Positions 52,912-61,475 of a stretch of DNA of 64,000 nt are shown in pieces; the stretch's first letter is position 1; the number at the start of each line of letters is the position of its first letter. The notes beneath the pieces are model-generated. The model ran no database searches. It had not been told where the DNA came from and worked only from the letters and a program-made list of their open reading frames with translations. Source of the DNA: Bacillota bacterium (GTDB lineage Bacteria > Bacillota > Desulfotomaculia > Desulfotomaculales > Desulfohalotomaculaceae); NCBI GenBank assembly GCA_009711615.1, contig VENI01000003.1, positions 239,034 to 303,033 of the forward strand, read 5' to 3'. A program made the position numbers and the translations under genes.

Positions 52912-54450
52912 TTAACCAAATAATTCAGATTCGAGATTGCGATACTGTAATGCCTCAGCCATGTGCTGGGCTTCAATAGTTTTAAATTTACCTGCTAGGT
53001 CAGCAATGGTTCGGGCAACCTTTAATATTTTATCGTGACTGCGGGCAGACAAATTAAGTTGCTTAAAGGCTGATCTTAACAGCGATCGGGCCTCTTGGGA
53101 AGCGTTACAATGTTTTCTTACTAGTGATGCAGGCATTTGTGCATTACATGCAACGGCAATGTTATTTGAAAATCTCTGCCGCTGAATATATCTAGCATTT
53201 TCCACTCTTTCTTTTATAGATGCCGATGATTCTCCTGGTTTGTCATTTTCTAATTCATTAAATTCCACCCGTGATATTTCAATATGCATATCAATTCGGT
53301 CCAGCAGTGGACCGGATAACCGTCTTAGGTATCTTTGAATTTGGTTTGGCGTGCAACTACATTCTTTGGTTTTATCACCATAGTAACCGCACGGACAGGG
53401 GTTGGCACTGGCCACGAGCATAATTCTTGCGGGGTAGGTGAGGGAAGACTGTACCCTTGTTATAGAGACAATACCATCTTCCAGTGGTTGACGAAGTGAT
53501 TCTAAAACATCTTTTCTGAATTCCAAGATTTCGTCCATAAAAAGAACGCCGTGATGGGCGAGGCTGACCTCACCAGGGCGTGGGATACGCCCGCCGCCAA
53601 TCAAACTGGCAGCTGAAGCAGAGTGGTGCGGCGACCGAAATGGTCTTCTGGTTATCAGTGCTTGATTGGGTTGTAGTTGGCCAGCAAGGCTGTGCACTTT
53701 TGTGGCTTCCACAGCTTCTTCAAATGTTAGGTCAGGCAGAATGCCGGGAAGGCGGCGTGCTAGCATGGTTTTACCAGACCCTGGGGTACCTATCATGAAT
53801 ACATTGTGACCGCCGGCAGCAGCTATTTCCAGTGCTCTTTTTGCCGCCAGTTGTCCCTTGACATCGGCAAAGTCTTGTATTGGTTTAGCTGAATCTGAGA
53901 GTAGTTTATTTACATCCACTTGTTGAGGTTTCATTTCATCACGGTTTTTTAAGTCACTAACCAGTTGTGTTAAGTCACTGGCTGGGAATACCTCAACACC
54001 TTGCACCAAAGCTGCTTCACCAGCGTTGGATGCCGGTACCACCATTTTAGTATAACTCTGTTCTTTTGCTGCCAGCGCAGCAGGCAGCGAACCGTTAACT
54101 AGTCTGATAGCACCGTCTAGAGAAAGTTCACCCATAAAAATATATTCAATGCATTTGTTAACATCTATTTGTTCGGAAGCAGCCAAAATGCCGATGGCAA
54201 TAGGTAAATCATAAACGGGTCCTTCTTTACGAATATCTGCCGGGGCTAAATTAACTGTGATGCGTTTTACCGGAAATTCAAACCCAGAGTTTTTTATAGC
54301 AGCGCGAACTCGTTCCTTAGATTCACGCACAGCGGCATCGGGTAGTCCTACGAGATCAAGCCCAGGTAGACCATTAGACACATCAACTTCTACTTTAACA
54401 ATAACTCCTTCAAGTCCTTGCAAGGCGATGCTATTTACAATTGCCAACAT
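52912..54450 (-). CDS. YifB/ComM family Mg-chelatase-like AAA+ ATPase
   Basis: 512 residues. The N-terminal ChlI-like domain (1-170, GLPGLDLVGLPDAAVRESKE) precedes an AAA+ core with Walker A GTPGSGKTMLARRLPG (about 219), Walker B GVLFMDEILEF and RSPHHSASAASLIGGG, then a Cys motif CPCGYYGDKTKECSC and a C-terminal Mg_chelatase_C. ComM of this family is a hexameric helicase promoting branch migration in natural transformation. Full length, apparently intact. ATG with GGAAGGAAGG upstream. Usually next to yraN and dprA; dprA is not in the window. Confidence 0.93.
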   Translation of the reverse strand: MLAIVNSIALQGLEGVIVKVEVDVSNGLPGLDLVGLPDAAVRESKERVRAAIKNSGFEFPVKRITVNLAPADIRKEGPVYDLPIAIGILAASEQIDVNKCIEYIFMGELSLDGAIRLVNGSLPAALAAKEQSYTKMVVPASNAGEAALVQGVEVFPASDLTQLVSDLKNRDEMKPQQVDVNKLLSDSAKPIQDFADVKGQLAAKRALEIAAAGGHNVFMIGTPGSGKTMLARRLPGILPDLTFEEAVEATKVHSLAGQLQPNQALITRRPFRSPHHSASAASLIGGGRIPRPGEVSLAHHGVLFMDEILEFRKDVLESLRQPLEDGIVSITRVQSSLTYPARIMLVASANPCPCGYYGDKTKECSCTPNQIQRYLRRLSGPLLDRIDMHIEISRVEFNELENDKPGESSASIKERVENARYIQRQRFSNNIAVACNAQMPASLVRKHCNASQEARSLLRSAFKQLNLSARSHDKILKVARTIADLAGKFKTIEAQHMAEALQYRNLESELFG

Positions 54451-54980
54451 AATATAACCTTCCTTCCAGATTATGCGAATAATAGTATATTCTTTCGTGC
54501 AAGTGTTTACACCTGCTAAAAAACAAGATTTACCAAATTAGTTAAGTTAGCTATCAAGTAGTTAAAAAGATAAAATTTAGAACTATACACTAATACCCCA
54601 GATTTATTTAATTCTAATTACAAAAAACACCAAAAACAACATATCTTAAATTAAAAAAGTATAAATTATGCACAGGCTCCTGTGGAAACAGTGGATAACT
54701 GCTGAATAAAAGAGAAAAAAGAAGCAATAAAAAAATATATAAAAATATCGGTTAAATGGGCGTTACAATAATATTTGACAATGATTGTCGAATATGTTCT
54801 TTAGATTAAAAATGGAGTAATAATGTGTAAAAAAATTAGGGAGTTTATATTAATAGGACCAAAATCGGATATATAACCGGGACTATACTCGTAATTTGTT
54901 TTAATAACAAATATTCAAAGAGGAGTTATCGGACTGTGAGACAAATAAGTACATAAAAATATTTATGGGAGGAATGCTTT
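54451..54980. other. 530-base A+T-rich spacer with a Fur-type dyad
   Basis: No intact gene of normal size. It contains weak DnaA-box-like pieces near 54675-54700 (TGTGGAAAC, GTGGATAAC), the 7-1-7 dyad at 54776-54790, and a tiny 17-codon frame at about 54823 (MCKKIREFILIGPK) with GGAGT upstream that I do not trust. The expected minus-strand yifB promoter is somewhere before 54500. Confidence 0.4.
54776..54790. promoter_or_regulatory. Fur/PerR-like 7-1-7 inverted repeat
   Basis: TGACAAT-G-ATTGTCG is a 7-1-7 dyad (perfect inner GACAAT/ATTGTC) matching the architecture of Fur-family boxes (TGATAATNATTATCA type), and overlaps a TTGACA -35 hexamer. No good -10 at the right distance was found. Confidence 0.4.
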
Positions 54981-55229
54981 ATGAGTTTCATTAAAGAAAA
55001 TTACGAGTGTTCCAAAGGGTATTATATTAACGAAGCTGTTACGGAGCTAAAGGACAAAGACAGAAGACATAGTTATATTTCAATACATTCAGAACTCCCA
55101 CTGTTAAGAAAAGACAAACAATCAGAAGTGGGCTTTAACAAACCAATATTAAAGGTGGATGAAAAGGGCAAAGTAAATGTTGATAGATATTGGGATGCTG
55201 TTACTGAAGGTTATAAACGAATTGGATAA
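54981..55229 (+). CDS. 82-residue protein of unknown function
   Basis: Not recognised. 82 residues, charged and Tyr-rich, no signal peptide or membrane segment, starting MSFIKENYECSKGYYINEAV. Real-gene evidence: GGGAGGAATG ribosome-binding site, an own terminator hairpin 15 bases downstream, and preserved codon composition. A small orphan or lineage-specific gene between yifB and the CAP-domain gene. Confidence 0.7.
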   Translation: MSFIKENYECSKGYYINEAVTELKDKDRRHSYISIHSELPLLRKDKQSEVGFNKPILKVDEKGKVNVDRYWDAVTEGYKRIG

Positions 55230-55244
55230 ATATTTATTTATTAA

Positions 55245-55280
55245 TATACCCCGGCAAGTGGTAGCAGGGGTATATTTTTC
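55245..55280 (+). terminator. Terminator after the 82-residue gene
   Basis: TATACCCC / GGGGTATA stem (55245-55252 with 55267-55274), 14-base loop, TTTTTC tail. Confidence 0.82.
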
Positions 55281-55359
55281 TATTTAAATTTAATATATAA
55301 ATTTATAATTGTAAACTGGAAATGGAATTCTAACATTTAAGAAAGGGAGGTCATAATAC

Positions 55360-56211
55360 ATGTATGAAAAACTAAATAAATGTACAATATTTTTTGCAAT
55401 TTTAATAATGTTGTCTTTGATGTTGGGAACGACATACGCATCTATAGATAACAAATTTAATCATAAGAGTATTGAAGCATTCACGGTAAAAGGTGTATTT
55501 CAACAAGCTGATGCTGATAAGGTAAAAGTGAATTCATGGATGATCAACATACGTTCCGGAGCTAGTGAACAGCATAATATAGTAAAAGTTGCTTACAGAA
55601 ATGAAATACTTACGGTGTTGGGTAAGATTAATAATTGGTACGTGATAAAAACGAATAATGATTTAGTAGGCTGTGTAAACAGCAAGTATGTTAGCCTAGT
55701 AAGTGGTACAGAACCTCCAGAACCAGAACCGAAACAACCAAAACCGACCCCAGAACCAGATAAGCAGCAAAAAGAGCGCACTGATAAAGATATTGTAATT
55801 AAGAATCCAGAACCTAAGCCCACTTTAAGTAAATTGGAGCAGCAGCAGCTAGAAATGGTGGGATACATCAACCAAGCTCGCAAGAAAAAAGGAAAGACAC
55901 CCCTGAAGTTGGATGATAGTCTAAGTGAGGTTGCTCAAGCTAAGTCACAGGATATGGTGGACAACAATTATTTTTCTCATAATTCACCCACTTATGGCAG
56001 TCCTTTTGATATGATGACAGAATTTGGTGTCAGTTATGGATGGGCCGGTGAAAACCTTGCTAAAAACAGTAGTTTAAAAAGTGCCCATGAATCACTTATG
56101 GAAAGTCCTGGCCATAAGCGTAACATATTGCAGCGTAACTTTAATAAAGTTGGAATCGGTGTAGTGAAGAAAGGACCACTGTTGTATATAACAGAAATGT
56201 TTACCGATTAG
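55360..56211 (+). CDS. Secreted SH3b-CAP (SCP/PR1) domain protein
   Basis: 283 residues. Signal peptide (residues 1-28, hydrophobic core IFFAILIMLSLMLG), bacterial SH3 domain (about 48-110, NSWMINIRSGASEQHNIVKV), Pro/Glu/Lys-rich linker (about 118-158), CAP domain (about 160-283, VGYINQARKKKGKTPLKLDD, HNSPTYGSPFDMM, GWAGENLAKN, SPGHKRNIL). YkwD-like. Exported and probably wall-attached; the role of bacterial CAP domains is poorly known, and some act in spore coat or biofilm. Own terminator. Confidence 0.9.
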   Translation: MYEKLNKCTIFFAILIMLSLMLGTTYASIDNKFNHKSIEAFTVKGVFQQADADKVKVNSWMINIRSGASEQHNIVKVAYRNEILTVLGKINNWYVIKTNNDLVGCVNSKYVSLVSGTEPPEPEPKQPKPTPEPDKQQKERTDKDIVIKNPEPKPTLSKLEQQQLEMVGYINQARKKKGKTPLKLDDSLSEVAQAKSQDMVDNNYFSHNSPTYGSPFDMMTEFGVSYGWAGENLAKNSSLKSAHESLMESPGHKRNILQRNFNKVGIGVVKKGPLLYITEMFTD

Positions 56212-56247
56212 AATTTAGCTTTAATATAAATTAACAAGATTAATTTT

Positions 56248-56280
56248 GGTGTGAAATCTCTATGTTTTCACACCTTTTTG
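56248..56280 (+). terminator. Terminator after the CAP-domain gene
   Basis: Perfect 9-bp stem GGTGTGAAA / TTTCACACC (56248-56256 with 56266-56274), TTTTT tail. Confidence 0.88.
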
Positions 56281-56446
56281 TTGTTATGATACCAGTATTT
56301 ACATATAATAGCATGTAGTGTATAGGTAAACAGAGTACCATTATCGATATAAAATAAAAAAAGCCTTATATGTGGGTTTGTTTAGAAGGAAATTTATTCT
56401 AATTGTTTAAGATTAATGTTTAGTAATAAAAAATAGGGGTGTAATT

Positions 56447-56788
56447 ATGAGTAATGAAATGACACAGCAAGAATATCTATCGGCATTGATTGAAACATAT
56501 CGGGGGTATAAGGCTACTCCCCCGCAGCTTGAATTAAAAGATGAACAATCATTATTGAAAGATGTGGTATCATCAGCCATCAGGTTTGCTGAGAGTGAAC
56601 AGGTTATGCAGCAGTTAAGTGAAGAGCTGTTTAAATGCCAAAAGGGAGAATGCAGCTTTCAGCAACAGGTGGAGTTAACAGAAAAACAAATGCCTGAAGT
56701 GTTAAATGCAAAAATGACTGCTGCCGCTTATTTAATGAAAATTATTAGCAATGAAAAAAGAGGGATTAACGTTGAATTTACTCAATAA
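56447..56788 (+). CDS. Helical protein, possibly YlbF/YmcA-like
   Basis: 113 residues, helical, with two Cys in CQKGECSFQQQ. The length and the pattern of helices (LLKDVVSSAIRFAESEQVMQ) vaguely recall YlbF/YmcA, which work with YaaT on RNase Y in Bacillus, but I am not certain. Its end overlaps the cobT start, so the two are co-translated. GGGGTG precedes the ATG. Confidence 0.5.
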   Translation: MSNEMTQQEYLSALIETYRGYKATPPQLELKDEQSLLKDVVSSAIRFAESEQVMQQLSEELFKCQKGECSFQQQVELTEKQMPEVLNAKMTAAAYLMKIISNEKRGINVEFTQ

Positions 56789-57818
56789 CACTATCACTAA
56801 TATTAACCCTTTAGATACTAAAGCAATGCAGCAGGCGAAAGAAAGGTTAAACAGTCTAACCAAACCTGTGGGTAGTTTAGGGATAATTGAACAAATAGCC
56901 ATTCAACTGGCAGGTATACAAGGCAGTGTTGACATTGATGTATCAAAAAAAGCAGTGCTGGTGTGTGCTGCTGACCACGGCGTGGTGGAAGAAGGGATTA
57001 GTGTTTTTAATCAGGAAACAACTCGTTTAATGGTGAAAAACTTTTTGATTGGTGGAGCTGCTATTAATGCTTTATCTCGAGTGTCTGAAGCTAAGGTGGT
57101 GGTGGCTGATATAGGGGTAAACGGCCCACTATTTGAACATCCCAACATGATTAACTTACGGGTTAAGGATGGAACTGACAACTTTACCCAAGGCCCCGCC
57201 ATGACAAGGGAAGAAGCGGTAGCATCATTGGAAGCGGGAATAACAATGGCCCAGCAGCAGGTTGATAGTGGCAGCAAAGTTCTGGCCACAGGAGAAATGG
57301 GTATTGGGAACACCACTGCCAGTAGTGCCATAATAGCTGCTGTGTCAGGCCTATCCCCTGAGATAGTTACGGGTAGGGGAACGGGTATTGATGATAAAGA
57401 ACTGGCAGTAAAACATCAGGTAGTGGCTAAGGCACTGGCAGTAAATAATCCAAACCAGGTTGATGGACTGGATATACTTGCAAAAGTTGGGGGACTGGAA
57501 ATAGGTGCTATGGCGGGGATGATTATCGGCGGCGCATCATTAAAGGTTCCAGTGGTAATTGATGGATTTATTTCAAGCGCTGCGGCTCTGTTGGCTTACA
57601 AAATAGCTCCAGCATGTAGGGAATACATAATTGCTTCTCATTTATCTGAGGAACCGGGTCACCAGTTGATGTTGGAAATGTTGGATTTAGAGCCGATGCT
57701 GCACTTAAACATGCGACTGGGTGAAGGTACCGGGGCAGTGATGGCCTTCCCGATTCTTGAGGCCGCAGAAAAGGTGATGAAGGAAATGATTACTTTTGAA
57801 GAATTAGCAAAACATTAA
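56772..57818 (+). CDS. cobT: Nicotinate-nucleotide:dimethylbenzimidazole phosphoribosyltransferase
   Basis: About 348 residues. CobT makes alpha-ribazole phosphate for the lower ligand of cobalamin. LTKPVGSLGIIEQIAIQLAG, CAADHGVVEEGIS, TGEMGIGNTTASSAI, GRGTGIDD and the catalytic Glu region near HLNMRLGEGTGAVMAFP are present. TTG at 56772 taken as start (GAGGGA 7 bases upstream, length near the family norm); the ATG at 56751 lies inside the previous gene with no ribosome-binding site. No other cobalamin genes are in the window. Confidence 0.92.
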   Translation: MNLLNNTITNINPLDTKAMQQAKERLNSLTKPVGSLGIIEQIAIQLAGIQGSVDIDVSKKAVLVCAADHGVVEEGISVFNQETTRLMVKNFLIGGAAINALSRVSEAKVVVADIGVNGPLFEHPNMINLRVKDGTDNFTQGPAMTREEAVASLEAGITMAQQQVDSGSKVLATGEMGIGNTTASSAIIAAVSGLSPEIVTGRGTGIDDKELAVKHQVVAKALAVNNPNQVDGLDILAKVGGLEIGAMAGMIIGGASLKVPVVIDGFISSAAALLAYKIAPACREYIIASHLSEEPGHQLMLEMLDLEPMLHLNMRLGEGTGAVMAFPILEAAEKVMKEMITFEELAKH

Positions 57819-57842
57819 TCTATTGAAAGTGGGTGTGAGTGT

Positions 57843-58160
57843 TTGCTATCATCATTAAATATGACCCTTGCAAATATTATCTTTGCTTTTAGTGGCATTA
57901 TTTTGATACTGGTGGGAACTATGATATGGAAGAAAAAACTATTAGAGTTACTGGCTGGATATGATGAAAATAAAGTAACAGATAAAAATGGCCTTGCTAA
58001 ATATGCAGGCTCGCACCTAATATTAATGGGTTTTCTTATTCTAATAACTTCAATTATTGGTGCGATGTTAGAAAAGAGTACCAGTTTAATTTATTTTGCC
58101 ATAGTAGTAACTATAAGTATTAAAATGGCGATTGGTTGTAAGAGGTTTGAAAAAAGATAA
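57843..58160 (+). CDS. Small membrane protein, DUF3784-like
   Basis: 105 residues, three membrane segments (about 10-29, 55-75, 82-98). GTMIWKKKLLELLAGYDENK followed by LAKYAGSHLILMGFLILI resembles DUF3784, small Firmicutes membrane proteins of unknown role. TTG start with GTGGGTGTGAG upstream. Twenty-four bases after cobT, so likely co-transcribed. Confidence 0.7.
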   Translation: MLSSLNMTLANIIFAFSGIILILVGTMIWKKKLLELLAGYDENKVTDKNGLAKYAGSHLILMGFLILITSIIGAMLEKSTSLIYFAIVVTISIKMAIGCKRFEKR

Positions 58161-58205
58161 TGTGGTTTTGAACAATTAAATAAGCAAACTAAAAAAACAA
58201 ACTAA

Positions 58206-58243
58206 AAAAACGCCAAGTTGTTAATTTCAACAAAGGCGTTTTT
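58206..58243. terminator. Convergent terminator after the DUF3784-like gene
   Basis: Perfect 9-bp stem AAAAACGCC / GGCGTTTTT (58206-58214 with 58235-58243) plus an inner GTTG/CAAC helix. Serves both converging genes. Confidence 0.9.
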
Positions 58244-58420
58244 CTAGTTCTGTTTTATTACTGTTTGGTACATTTTTTCTCTTTCAGCAGGTGAAAATTT
58301 TATAAATTTTCGGTTTGCCACAAGGATCTTTTGCCTGCCCGTTTCTATAATGGCCAGCACCATATCGGTTTTTTCATTTAAGAATAGCGGGTAGCTACCG
58401 TAGAACCCAATTTGACTCAA
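58244..58420 (-). CDS. 58-residue protein of unknown function
   Basis: Not recognised. TTG at 58420 is the better start since AGGAGGTG lies 6 bases upstream; a GTG at 58429 would be inside it. Sequence MSQIGFYGSYPLFLNEKTDM, then MVLAIIETGRQKILVA and KFSPAEREKMYQ: one short beta-rich region and a C-terminal helix, soluble. Ends at the bidirectional terminator. Strong ribosome-binding site argues that it is real. Confidence 0.65.
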   Translation of the reverse strand: MSQIGFYGSYPLFLNEKTDMVLAIIETGRQKILVANRKFIKFSPAEREKMYQTVIKQN

Positions 58421-58561
58421 AATACTCACCTCCTAAATAGTGATTTAGACTTAATATAATTTGTACTATGATAACATAAACTTGTTAAGAGTAAAGGGGT
58501 TTTATTATATTTAAAATTAAATGTTGATTATTAATCTGTTAGCTTATAATTAATAGTACTT

Positions 58562-58590
58562 GGATCGCTATTGTAGATGCGGTCCTTTTT
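58562..58590 (+). terminator. Terminator-like hairpin in the slcC leader
   Basis: GGATCGC / GCGGTCC (58562-58568 with 58579-58585, one T-G pair) followed by TTTTTTATTTTTTT. There is no plus-strand gene close upstream: the nearest neighbour is divergent. It lies about 80 bases before slcC and may be a transcription attenuator in its leader (inference). A weak inverted repeat GGTATTA / TAATACC spans 58600-58645. Confidence 0.65.
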
Positions 58591-58668
58591 TATTTTTTTG
58601 GTATTAGTAGATAGCTATTACGTCATACTAGTAGCGAATAATACCAGTTACATACTAGGAGTGATGTT

Positions 58669-59610
58669 ATGAAAACAGTGGTAACAGAATTGATTTGGGA
58701 TGAGGGTTTGGAAGTATTGCAGGGTATGGGAGAAGTGGTTTATGATCCTGAACTTTGGAAATCTGACAATCTGCTGGGTGCAGTATCAGATGCAGATGCA
58801 GTGGTGGTGAGGAACCAAACCCAAGTAAATAAAGACTTGCTGGCCGCTGCCAATAAACTAAAAGTGGTGGGGCGTTTGGGTGTTGGTTTAGATAATATCG
58901 ATGTCGGTGCCTGCAAAGAACAAGGAGTTGATGTGGTATTTGCCCGCAACGCCAATGCCATTTCGGTGGTGGAATATGTATTTGCCTCTATGCTAAGCTT
59001 TGCCCGGCAACTGGGAAAAGCCACTGATGACGTGAAGAAAGGCGGATGGAACCGTAAACAATTCACATTACAGGAGCTTTTTGGTAAAACACTGGGCCTA
59101 ATTGGAGTAGGTGAAATCGGTAGTCGTTTGGCAGCTAGGGCTAAAACCTTTGGCATGGAAGTGATTGGTTTTGACCCCTTTTTACCGCCTTATGAAGTAG
59201 CTATTACAGAATTTGGTGTTAAGCTTTCCAGCCTGGAATACGTAATTAGCAACTCAGACTTTATTAGCATGCACGTGCCATTAAATGAAAAGACTCGTAA
59301 CCTTATTAATAAAAAAACTTTAAAAATGATGAAACCAACTACATGCATTATTAACACTGCCCGGGGCGGTATTATTAACGAAGATGATTTATATGAGGCA
59401 TTAAAGAATAAACAAATTGCCGGAGCTGCCCTTGACGTACTGGCCAAAGAGCCGCCAACCGGCTCGCCACTAATGAAACTGGATAACATTATACTAAGTC
59501 CACACATTGCTGGGCTTACTGAAGAGGCCCAGGTGCGTACATCGGTATTGGTAGCCAGGGAAGTGGCCAAGGTGATGTCTGGCGAAACTTCATTATGCTG
59601 CGTTAGATAA
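58669..59610 (+). CDS. slcC: (S)-sulfolactate dehydrogenase-like 2-hydroxyacid dehydrogenase
   Basis: 313 residues of the D-3-phosphoglycerate dehydrogenase-like family without the regulatory C-terminal domains. The catalytic Arg/Glu/His are in NTARGGIINEDDL and SPHIAGLTEEA, and GLIGVGEIGSRLAARAKTFG is the NAD loop (about 142-161). It lies directly before comC and the suyAB genes, the context of SlcC in Chromohalobacter salexigens, where it oxidises (S)-sulfolactate to sulfopyruvate. A serA function is possible but the neighbourhood argues against it. ATG with AGGAGTGATGTT upstream. Confidence 0.82.
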   Translation: MKTVVTELIWDEGLEVLQGMGEVVYDPELWKSDNLLGAVSDADAVVVRNQTQVNKDLLAAANKLKVVGRLGVGLDNIDVGACKEQGVDVVFARNANAISVVEYVFASMLSFARQLGKATDDVKKGGWNRKQFTLQELFGKTLGLIGVGEIGSRLAARAKTFGMEVIGFDPFLPPYEVAITEFGVKLSSLEYVISNSDFISMHVPLNEKTRNLINKKTLKMMKPTTCIINTARGGIINEDDLYEALKNKQIAGAALDVLAKEPPTGSPLMKLDNIILSPHIAGLTEEAQVRTSVLVAREVAKVMSGETSLCCVR

Positions 59611-59631
59611 AAGAACAAAGGAGGAAGGAAA

Positions 59632-60672
59632 ATGCCCCAATTTCAAGCTAATAAACTATTGGAATTCTGTACTAGTTTAATTCACGGGGCTGGAGTGCCT
59701 GGTGAAGAAGCTGCCATTGTGGCAGATGTGCTGGTAGATACCAGTCTAGAGGGTTTGGATACCCATGGCATCAGCCGATTGCCCATTTACTTAACCAGAA
59801 TTCAAAATGGACGAATTAATGCAATGCCTAACATTAAAGTAGAAAAAACAGCACCGGCACTGGCCAATGTGGATGGCGATAACGGTTTGGGTCAGCTTGT
59901 TGCGGTTAAATCAATGCAGGCGGCCATTGATCTAGCTAAAGAAGCGGGAGTTGGAATGGTGGCTACTAAGCACAGTAACCACTATGGTGCTTCATCATAT
60001 TATTGTAAAATGGCCAGTGCGGAAGGAATGGTGGGCATGGCCTTTACCAACACCCCATCCGGCATTCCCCCCTGGGGTGGTAGAAAGCCTTATTTTGGTA
60101 CCAACCCAATAGCCTTTGGTTTTCCCGGCAAGGGTCAGCCAGTGGTAATAGATATGTCCTCCAGTATAGTAGCCCGAGGTAATATAATTCTGGCTGCTAA
60201 AGAAGGTAAGTCTATTCCGGAAGGCTGGGCCATAGACAGTGCTGGTAATACCACTACCGATGCCAAGGCTGCCTTAGATGGAGCAGTGCTTCCTATGGCT
60301 GGTCCTAAGGGTTATGCTATGGCTTTAGCAGTGGAAGTTATGTCTGGAATTTTAAGCGGTTCCGCTTACGGGCCAAGGGTAGGATGGATTTATGATGACA
60401 GCACTGAACCTGTGAATATCGGGCACTCCTTTGTTGCTATAAACATAGACAAGTTAATGCCGATGGATGAATTTGTAAACAGAATGGACAATATGGTAAA
60501 TGAAATAAAATCTGCTCCCAAGGCGGCAGGAGTAAACGAAATATTCATACCCGGTGAACGGCGCACCAATAAAGCCAAAAAACGGAGTCAAGAAGGGATA
60601 CCGCTTAACGATCAGTTGTTGGGTGAACTAAACAAACTGGCCAAAGAATTTGGTATCAATGAGCTAAAATAA
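59632..60672 (+). CDS. comC: (R)-sulfolactate dehydrogenase-like malate/L-lactate dehydrogenase family enzyme
   Basis: 346 residues of the MDH/YbiC-type NAD(P)-dependent oxidoreductase family. DTHGISRLPIYL, KHSNHYGASSYYCKMA (catalytic His), GTNPIAFGFPGKGQP and GPKGYAMALAVEVMSG are typical. ComC reduces sulfopyruvate to (R)-sulfolactate, the substrate of SuyAB, so with SlcC it converts (S)- to (R)-sulfolactate. ATG with AAAGGAGGAAGG, 22 bases after slcC. Malate or ureidoglycolate dehydrogenases share the fold, so the substrate assignment rests on context. Confidence 0.82.
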   Translation: MPQFQANKLLEFCTSLIHGAGVPGEEAAIVADVLVDTSLEGLDTHGISRLPIYLTRIQNGRINAMPNIKVEKTAPALANVDGDNGLGQLVAVKSMQAAIDLAKEAGVGMVATKHSNHYGASSYYCKMASAEGMVGMAFTNTPSGIPPWGGRKPYFGTNPIAFGFPGKGQPVVIDMSSSIVARGNIILAAKEGKSIPEGWAIDSAGNTTTDAKAALDGAVLPMAGPKGYAMALAVEVMSGILSGSAYGPRVGWIYDDSTEPVNIGHSFVAINIDKLMPMDEFVNRMDNMVNEIKSAPKAAGVNEIFIPGERRTNKAKKRSQEGIPLNDQLLGELNKLAKEFGINELK

Positions 60673-60689
60673 ACAAAGAGTTAAATAAA

Positions 60690-60726
60690 AAAACAGGGCT
60701 TCAATTTTTGAAGTCCTGTTTTTTTA
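60690..60726. terminator. Convergent terminator after comC
   Basis: 15-bp stem AAAACAGGGCTTCAA / TTGAAGTCCTGTTTT with one G-T pair (60690-60704 with 60708-60722) followed by TTTT on the plus strand and a T-run on the minus strand. It separates comC from suyA. Confidence 0.88.
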
Positions 60727-60733
60727 TGTAACC

Positions 60734-61030
60734 TTATTTCTTCTCTTTTTTCTGCTGTTCTGGAATAACTTCTGTTTCCAGGGAACCCATTTCAAACTTT
60801 GCAGATTGTTGAGTCTTATTCTTATCTACTTGATAGAATGCACCATCAACTCCCCAACCACCACCAAAGGTGGTATTTGTACCTTCAGGTTGTGCCCTTT
60901 GCACTCTTGGTTTAGAGTTCATCTTTTGTACTGCATCCTGAACAGGTTCTGGGTTTAATTCTGCACCTGCTTCCATCTCTCTTTTAATCTGTTGTGGTTT
61001 TTTCTGCAGTGACTGTTTTTTATTTTCCAC
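60734..61030 (-). CDS. 98-residue disordered-looking protein of unknown function
   Basis: Not recognised. 98 residues, Gln/Lys/Glu-rich with few hydrophobics, beginning MENKKQSLQKKPQQIKREME; a short Gly stretch FGGGWGVDGAFYQ in the middle. No signal peptide or membrane segment. GTG start with AGGAGGT 7 bases upstream, so probably real. It interrupts the sulfolactate genes on the opposite strand between comC and suyA. It could be a spore or stress-related small protein, but nothing shows it. Confidence 0.6.
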   Translation of the reverse strand: MENKKQSLQKKPQQIKREMEAGAELNPEPVQDAVQKMNSKPRVQRAQPEGTNTTFGGGWGVDGAFYQVDKNKTQQSAKFEMGSLETEVIPEQQKKEKK

Positions 61031-61188
61031 AAAAATACCTCCTTATAATTAGGTGTATATTCTTTGATTATTTTGGCCCTAAGAAGTTTTACTATACCAT
61101 AGGATAAGTTCCAATATTTCCATGTATAAAAAAACTGATATAAAAAAATAATAACAAGGAAAAACATATATGGGAGGAGGGCCAAATT

Positions 61189-61473
61189 ATGGCACAAACA
61201 CATTTCTTTGTCCACGACAAAGAAGACCATGTTGGAGTGGCGGTAGTAGATATTAAAGCTGGTGAAGAAGTTAACGGCTGGGTTATGGAGAATGATGACA
61301 CCGTAACTGTTAAATCCGTTAACGACATTCCGCTCGGTCACAAAATTTCTTTAAAGGATTTAGATCAGGGCACCAAGGTACTTAAATATAATGTGGTAAT
61401 TGGCGGCGCTACTCAGGCTGTTAAAACAGGTGAACATGTACATACACACAATCTAAAGACATTGAGGTGGTAA
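61189..61473 (+). CDS. suyA: Sulfolactate sulfo-lyase subunit alpha
   Basis: 94 residues, SAF domain of the UxaA/altronate dehydratase small-subunit type. [40 protein letters not shown] and the end [15 protein letters not shown] (the GEHVHTHN metal/His motif) fit SuyA. With SuyB it removes sulfite from (R)-sulfolactate to give pyruvate. GGGAGGAGGG precedes the ATG. Its stop overlaps the suyB ribosome-binding site. Confidence 0.88.
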   Translation: MAQTHFFVHDKEDHVGVAVVDIKAGEEVNGWVMENDDTVTVKSVNDIPLGHKISLKDLDQGTKVLKYNVVIGGATQAVKTGEHVHTHNLKTLRW

Positions 61474-61475
61474 AA

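Noticed and set aside
54661..54710. DnaA-box-like TGTGGAAAC and GTGGATAAC suggesting an origin
   Set aside because: Only two imperfect boxes and no dnaA/dnaN, dnaA-trio or unwinding element; the neighbouring genes are not origin genes.
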